This document shows, one piece after another, positions 5,831-8,657 of a DNA stretch of 8,657 nt. Made by a program: the position numbers and the translations under genes. Source of the stretch: Rickettsiales bacterium (GTDB lineage: Bacteria; Pseudomonadota; Alphaproteobacteria; Rickettsiales; UBA1997); assembly GCA_031283795.1 (NCBI GenBank), contig JAITBB010000077.1, forward strand, positions 1 through 8,657, read 5' to 3'. The notes beneath the pieces are model-generated. The model did no database searches, had not been told where the DNA came from, and saw nothing but the letters and a program-made list of their open reading frames with translations. How positions within the stretch are numbered: the first letter of the stretch is position 1; each line of letters starts with the position of its first letter.

Positions 5831-5873
5831 TATTATGACAAAAATAGTGGTTACTTTGGCCATCGATTTTGCA

Positions 5874-5902
5874 TTTATACCATAAAATTGAAGATAAGTT
5901 AA
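5874..5902 (-). promoter_or_regulatory. Candidate extended -10 promoter for the MORN-like gene
   Basis: Read leftward, TTAACT (5902-5897) and TATAAA (5879-5874) are 17 nt apart, with TG one base before the -10 (TGGTATAAA). The -35 matches at 4 of 6 positions. A start near 5867 would give a leader of about 178 nt carrying two inverted repeats. Confidence 0.4.
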
Positions 5903-5943
5903 AAAAATGACCTAGACTTTGATTTTTTAATCCAGAAACCCCC

Positions 5944-5978
5944 GGCCGCTGCTCTACCACTCCGTAGAACCAGTAGCC
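5944..5978 (-). terminator. GC-rich hairpin ending the ruvA-murL operon
   Basis: GGC (5944-5946), CTG (5949-5951) and CTCTAC (5952-5957) pair with GTAGAA (5964-5969), CAG (5971-5973) and GCC (5976-5978), allowing one wobble, a 2x2 internal loop and a one-base bulge; the loop is 6 nt. Read leftward it begins 25 nt after the stop of the MurL-like gene. The sequence after the stem is GGGGGTTTC rather than a long T-run, so termination strength is uncertain. Part of it resembles a tRNA D-arm, but no tRNA can be folded. Confidence 0.45.
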
Positions 5979-6003
5979 ATGGGACAGACCCGATCATATA
6001 TCT

Positions 6004-7344
6004 TTATTCGTCCCCAACAGCGCAGTATAGAATATGTCTCAGTTCGTCGGTTAGCAGGTGTTCATCGGAAGGAGTAAATAGTTTTTTCCCAAGGGAATCG
6101 ATATCGACTCCCGCTAGGAGGCCACACAGTTCTCTGACGATGTAATCATCTCCGAAGCTCCTGTGAACATTCAAAACAGCATAGATACTTTCCTCTATCT
6201 CTCCAACACATTCGAATGGCCTATGGTTTTTGATTCCACAGAGTTCCAGAAATCCATCGAGCTGCCGTTCTTCATCTAGGATATTTCTTCCAAATATGGC
6301 CATCATACTACTTTTATCCAAATACACTGCCAGTGCCAAAAAAACAAACCTGCATTTTGGACAATCGCAGCACCAGCGCTCTGTTTTATTCTCTATTCTA
6401 AAGTTTCCATTACAACTGGCAAAAACTCCATGATATTGTTTCAAACCCGCAAACAGTTTCACTATATGTATCTCCGAAAGAGGTCTCAGAAATGATAAAT
6501 AATTAAAACCGCCAAATATATGCTCCTTTATGAAGGAATTCATTTTTTCTTCGAACTCGAAGGACTTACTCCACTGGTGATTCACAGTAATCCCATTAAA
6601 ATCTACGTTTCCAACACTGGCAGATCTTTCGTTAGACATAAGAATTGTGTCAAAACCCACTATGACCCCAGCTGCCACCAGGATAAGGGAGATGATCCCA
6701 CTTATGGGCACGTGCCCGTTATAGCCACCTATCTGTTCGAGTTTTCCATTAAGTTCCAGAAGGACGGGAGAAATTGTTCTGCCTATGCTGAAGTAGTCAC
6801 AGCCGGATATCTTTACCGTGTCCACTATGGGTTTTGCTCTCCCAACGGAACACAGTAGAAGATTATCCGTGTATTTTCTAACTATTTCTAGAGTGACCAG
6901 CGAATCCTTCCCACCTCCAATGGGAATTAGAACTCGATTCTTCAACTTAAAATCTGTTCTACTGCCTTCGCCTTCTCCTCTGGAATGCGGAAAATTTATC
7001 CTGCTTCGCAGATCTGTCAGGTTATTTCTATAGCTAAATTCTCCCAGACCATCTCTATAAAAATCATTAAAGAACTCTGCCTCTTCCCCATCTAGCCGCG
7101 TGTTTCTCAATTCCATTTCCCAGGGAGCAAAGAGCTTATAGTAGCTGACTCCGGCGGCCAGGTGAAGATATTTAAATACTCTATCCAGAACTCTTATCTC
7201 TTCATCACCGAGTGTCCTATTTAGCGGGAATTCTACGGTCTCTGTAAAGAACAGTTCATCATCATAGGAATATTTTAGACTCAGAGTACCGACTTTTCTA
7301 TCAAAGTCATAGGAATCGAATATGAATTTTCTATATTTTTTCAT
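6004..7344 (-). CDS. murL: MurL-like UDP-MurNAc-L-Ala-L-Glu epimerase
   Basis: The 446-aa protein matches MurL, a cytoplasmic ATP- and Mg-dependent enzyme described in Xanthomonas that epimerises the terminal L-Glu of UDP-MurNAc-L-Ala-L-Glu to D-Glu, bypassing glutamate racemase in peptidoglycan synthesis. It has a PP-loop ATP site, PIGGGKDS (141-148), and further conserved-looking blocks: NGHVPISGIIS (209-219), SNERSASVGN (237-246), NHQWSKSFEFE (255-265), and a cysteine-rich RWCCDCPKCRF (323-333) holding CxxC. Length is typical. The start follows the ruvA stop after one nucleotide (TAGAATG), implying translational coupling. No Shine-Dalgarno site is seen. MurL is usually paired with MurD2, a ligase that adds L-Glu; no such gene is in this window. 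The assignment rests on recognised motifs; substrate is inferred. Confidence 0.8.
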   Translation of the reverse strand: MKKYRKFIFDSYDFDRKVGTLSLKYSYDDELFFTETVEFPLNRTLGDEEIRVLDRVFKYLHLAAGVSYYKLFAPWEMELRNTRLDGEEAEFFNDFYRDGLGEFSYRNNLTDLRSRINFPHSRGEGEGSRTDFKLKNRVLIPIGGGKDSLVTLEIVRKYTDNLLLCSVGRAKPIVDTVKISGCDYFSIGRTISPVLLELNGKLEQIGGYNGHVPISGIISLILVAAGVIVGFDTILMSNERSASVGNVDFNGITVNHQWSKSFEFEEKMNSFIKEHIFGGFNYLSFLRPLSEIHIVKLFAGLKQYHGVFASCNGNFRIENKTERWCCDCPKCRFVFLALAVYLDKSSMMAIFGRNILDEERQLDGFLELCGIKNHRPFECVGEIEESIYAVLNVHRSFGDDYIVRELCGLLAGVDIDSLGKKLFTPSDEHLLTDELRHILYCAVGDE

Positions 7345-7345
7345 T

Positions 7346-7969
7346 CTAAAAGTTATTAATTTTTCTAAGTGATTCGGTTATTATGCTCTCCAACGTCAAA
7401 GTGGGATTCTGACTAACTATGGAGATAACCAGAGTAGTAACTATATTTCTCTGATAGCCCAGACCCTCCAGAGCACCTATGGCATCTCTGACCAGTGTGG
7501 CCTCCAGAGCACTCGGATTCATTGTAGCTTCCGCCGAACCGAAGGATCCAGTGGGTACAAAATCCTTTACCATAGCACAATTTTGTAGCTCTGTGACTAT
7601 GCGTGCGGCCAATTTAGGTCCAATTCCCGGTATTTCGCAGAAAATATTTCTATTCTCACCTATAATGGCCAGCAGTATGTTATCAACACTGGCCGCCCCC
7701 ATTATTTTCAGAGCAACTCTATTGCCAATCCCATTTACTCTGCAGAGAGTATTAAAACACGCCTGCTCATTCTGGTTTAGGAAGCCGAACAGCGTCAGAG
7801 AATCCTCTTTAACCACAGTTTCTATAAGTAGAGATGTTTTCTCACCAATGGCCGGCATAGTGTCCAGTGTTCTAGAGGAACAGTAGATTTTAAAGCCAAC
7901 ACCACTCACATCCAGGATCAGGAAATCATCCCTAATCGAGTCCAGTAAACCGGTAAGCTTTCCTATCAT
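7346..7969 (-). CDS. ruvA: Holliday junction branch migration protein RuvA
   Basis: RuvA binds four-way DNA junctions as a tetramer and loads the RuvB motor during recombinational repair. The 207-aa length is normal. The N-terminal OB-fold domain starts MIGKLTGLLDS with the usual GVGFKIYC strand (23-30). Two helix-hairpin-helix motifs follow: VNGIGNRVALKIMG (78-91) and IPGIGPKLAARIVTEL (113-128). A variable linker (about 135-155) leads to domain III (about 156-207, including VRDAIGALEGLGY), which contacts RuvB. The ATG at 7969-7967 lacks a Shine-Dalgarno site. It is the first gene of a leftward operon with the MurL-like gene; ruvB and ruvC are not next to it here. I could not identify a convincing promoter, although AT-rich sequence with TATATAG lies just upstream. 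Confidence 0.96.
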   Translation of the reverse strand: MIGKLTGLLDSIRDDFLILDVSGVGFKIYCSSRTLDTMPAIGEKTSLLIETVVKEDSLTLFGFLNQNEQACFNTLCRVNGIGNRVALKIMGAASVDNILLAIIGENRNIFCEIPGIGPKLAARIVTELQNCAMVKDFVPTGSFGSAEATMNPSALEATLVRDAIGALEGLGYQRNIVTTLVISIVSQNPTLTLESIITESLRKINNF

Positions 7970-8203
7970 CGGCCAAAGAAATTTTTGACTAACTATATAG
8001 TAGTGTGCAAAAATAATGTTTTATTTTCAAGCCGGCCATTGCAGTATTTTATTAGAACCAGCACAGACTGGCGCTATTCTGAGATCTTAGCTTTTTTGTC
8101 CCCGAGAAATAACGATGTACTCTGACCAGAAGGGAGGACCAGAGCTTGAAACAATTTGTATTTATGCAGTAAATAAGAATATATTTCATATATAAAAAGT
8201 ATC

Positions 8204-8231
8204 TTGACATACAGATTAATATAATTATTCT
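8204..8231 (+). promoter_or_regulatory. Sigma70-type promoter of the right-edge secreted protein
   Basis: A consensus TTGACA (8204-8209) is followed after 16 nt by TATTCT (8226-8231, 4 of 6 matches); an overlapping TATAAT at 8220-8225 is too close to that -35. The predicted start near 8239 gives a leader of about 33 nt with a strong ribosome site. AT-rich sequence upstream (8165-8200) could act as an UP element. Confidence 0.6.
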
Positions 8232-8260
8232 TCAACTAGAATTAGTGAGACAATCGAGAA

Positions 8261-8267
8261 AAGGAGG
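8261..8267 (+). promoter_or_regulatory. Strong Shine-Dalgarno site
   Basis: AAGGAGG lies 4 nt before the ATG at 8272 and fixes that start. It stands out because most other genes in the window lack a visible Shine-Dalgarno sequence, suggesting high translation of this gene. Confidence 0.75.
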
Positions 8268-8271
8268 TTCT

Positions 8272-8657
8272 ATGTCTAAATGTCAAAAATTTATAATAAT
8301 TACCGCTGTGGCAGCTATCCATCTCAGTGGTGCCCACTATGTAACTAAAAATGCCGAAGGTGCAGGAGCTGCCGGGAATATGGTCTCAGATTTTCTGTGT
8401 GGTATTCTTACGGGCTGTTGTAGAAATTGTGCTGAAAGGAATGCGGAATCTGAGAATGAATATGATGAGCCCACACCCGAAGAAGGGAACCCAAAGGGTG
8501 ATAGTAAGAAGGGAAAGAGTGGAGATGATAGAGGGACAAAAAATGAGAGGAGCAGCCGCAGTAGTGCAAAAAAGGACTCGGACGAGTCACCTGGAGAGAG
8601 AAAACCCTCTCCAAAAGCTAATCGAGAAAATAGTAGAAAGAGTGAGAAAAAGGGGGG
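8272..8657 (+). CDS. Secreted protein with cysteine cluster and charged low-complexity tail (cut by window edge)
   Basis: The first 128 residues are visible; the frame is open at the window end. An N-terminal signal peptide or signal anchor is likely: MSKCQK, then a hydrophobic stretch (7-19) ending in LSGA, with a possible cleavage after residue 21 or in the Ala/Gly-rich segment to 34. A cysteine cluster follows, C43, C49, C50 and C53, in a short hydrophobic segment (CGILTGCCRNC). From about 54 the protein is a disordered-looking run of Ser, Lys, Glu, Arg, Asp, Gly, Pro and Asn without motifs. A strong promoter and ribosome site suggest high expression. Such a layout suits a surface or secreted protein that could meet a host, perhaps acylated or disulfide-linked through the cysteines, but this is inference. 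No family is recognised. Confidence 0.7.
   Translation, partial: MSKCQKFIIITAVAAIHLSGAHYVTKNAEGAGAAGNMVSDFLCGILTGCCRNCAERNAESENEYDEPTPEEGNPKGDSKKGKSGDDRGTKNERSSRSSAKKDSDESPGERKPSPKANRENSRKSEKKG

Larger units (their letters stand above)
5690..6003. other. Intergenic region: long leader of the MORN gene and 3' end of the murL operon
   Basis: These 314 bp separate two leftward genes. From right to left they hold a GC-rich hairpin behind the MurL-like gene (5944-5978), a T/A-rich stretch with a candidate promoter (5874-5902), and two inverted repeats (5801-5830, 5772-5797). A second weak promoter candidate is TTGACT (5747-5742) with CATTGT (5724-5719), spacing 17 nt. No convincing gene is present; a 16-codon rightward ORF at 5835-5885 has no ribosome site. 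Confidence 0.5.
7970..8271. other. Divergent intergenic region between ruvA and a secreted-protein gene
   Basis: These 302 bp hold the upstream regions of two divergent genes. The right third contains a good rightward promoter (8204-8231) and a Shine-Dalgarno site. The left part is AT-rich (7980-8035) and probably contains the ruvA promoter, which I cannot place with confidence. The centre (8040-8160) shows no clear structure. A 26-aa rightward ORF at 8115-8195 lacks a ribosome site and is not supported. No RNA gene is recognised. Confidence 0.5.

Noticed and set aside
5835..5885. Small rightward ORF beginning MTKIVVTLAIDFAFIP
   Set aside because: Only 16 codons, no Shine-Dalgarno site, and it overlaps a leftward promoter candidate; the resemblance of its first residues to the ORF at 373 is too short to mean homology.
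5940..5990. Possible tRNA on the minus strand (segment like a D-arm, GGTAGAGCAGCGG)
   Set aside because: No matching acceptor stem, anticodon arm or T-arm can be folded around it; a simple hairpin behind the murL stop explains it.
6520..6858. Rightward 112-codon ORF opposite the MurL-like gene
   Set aside because: It is antisense to a recognised family with conserved motifs and has no start signals of its own.
7479..7886. Rightward 135-codon ORF opposite ruvA
   Set aside because: It is fully antisense to an unmistakable RuvA coding sequence; its openness follows from the codon composition of ruvA.
8408..8614. Leftward 68-codon ORF rich in His, Ser and Pro
   Set aside because: It is antisense to the secreted-protein gene, which has a strong promoter and Shine-Dalgarno site; the composition simply mirrors the low-complexity tail.

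Overview
The window reads as a piece of a bacterial chromosome with a rearranged, accessory left half and a more conserved right half. Base composition is only moderately A+T-rich, and the coding regions strongly favour ATA for isoleucine and AGA/AGG for arginine. Four things together suggest an alphaproteobacterium, most likely a host-associated Rickettsiales-type lineage: a lone HK97-type capsid gene of the gene-transfer-agent kind, a secreted intradiol-dioxygenase-like protein, a MurL-type peptidoglycan epimerase, and a lack of Shine-Dalgarno sites before most genes. This placement is an inference; no rRNA or other marker gene is present.

Left part (1-2720). A leftward gene runs off the left edge behind a promoter that contains an inverted repeat. 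Next comes a complete 1.7-kb insertion sequence of the IS4/IS1634 group (447-2163) with 37-bp terminal inverted repeats and an intact DDE transposase. Each side of the element touches the 5' part of a different gene. Both genes point into the element, both end at a stop codon supplied by its inverted repeat, and I see no target-site duplication. This looks like a rearrangement junction rather than a simple insertion. A small leftward ORF and a bidirectional terminator-like hairpin follow.

Middle (2722-4725, rightward). An intact HK97-fold major capsid protein stands alone, without portal, protease or terminase. A strong stem-loop separates it from a signal-peptide-bearing intradiol-dioxygenase-like protein in which one expected iron-binding histidine is asparagine.

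Right part (4763-7969, leftward). ruvA and a MurL-like gene form a tight two-gene operon (1-nt gap) ending in a GC-rich hairpin. Downstream, after about 300 bp holding a candidate promoter and two inverted repeats, is a secreted protein with one MORN-like repeat. At the right edge a rightward gene with the best promoter and ribosome binding site in the window encodes a secreted protein with a cysteine cluster and a long charged, low-complexity tail; it is cut by the window end.

The genes do not form one pathway. I found no CRISPR array, tRNA, rRNA or recognisable defence or toxin system. The points most worth checking are the IS junction, the repeated transposase half-site over the transposase start codon, the MurL-like gene, the altered metal site of the dioxygenase, and the orphan capsid gene.
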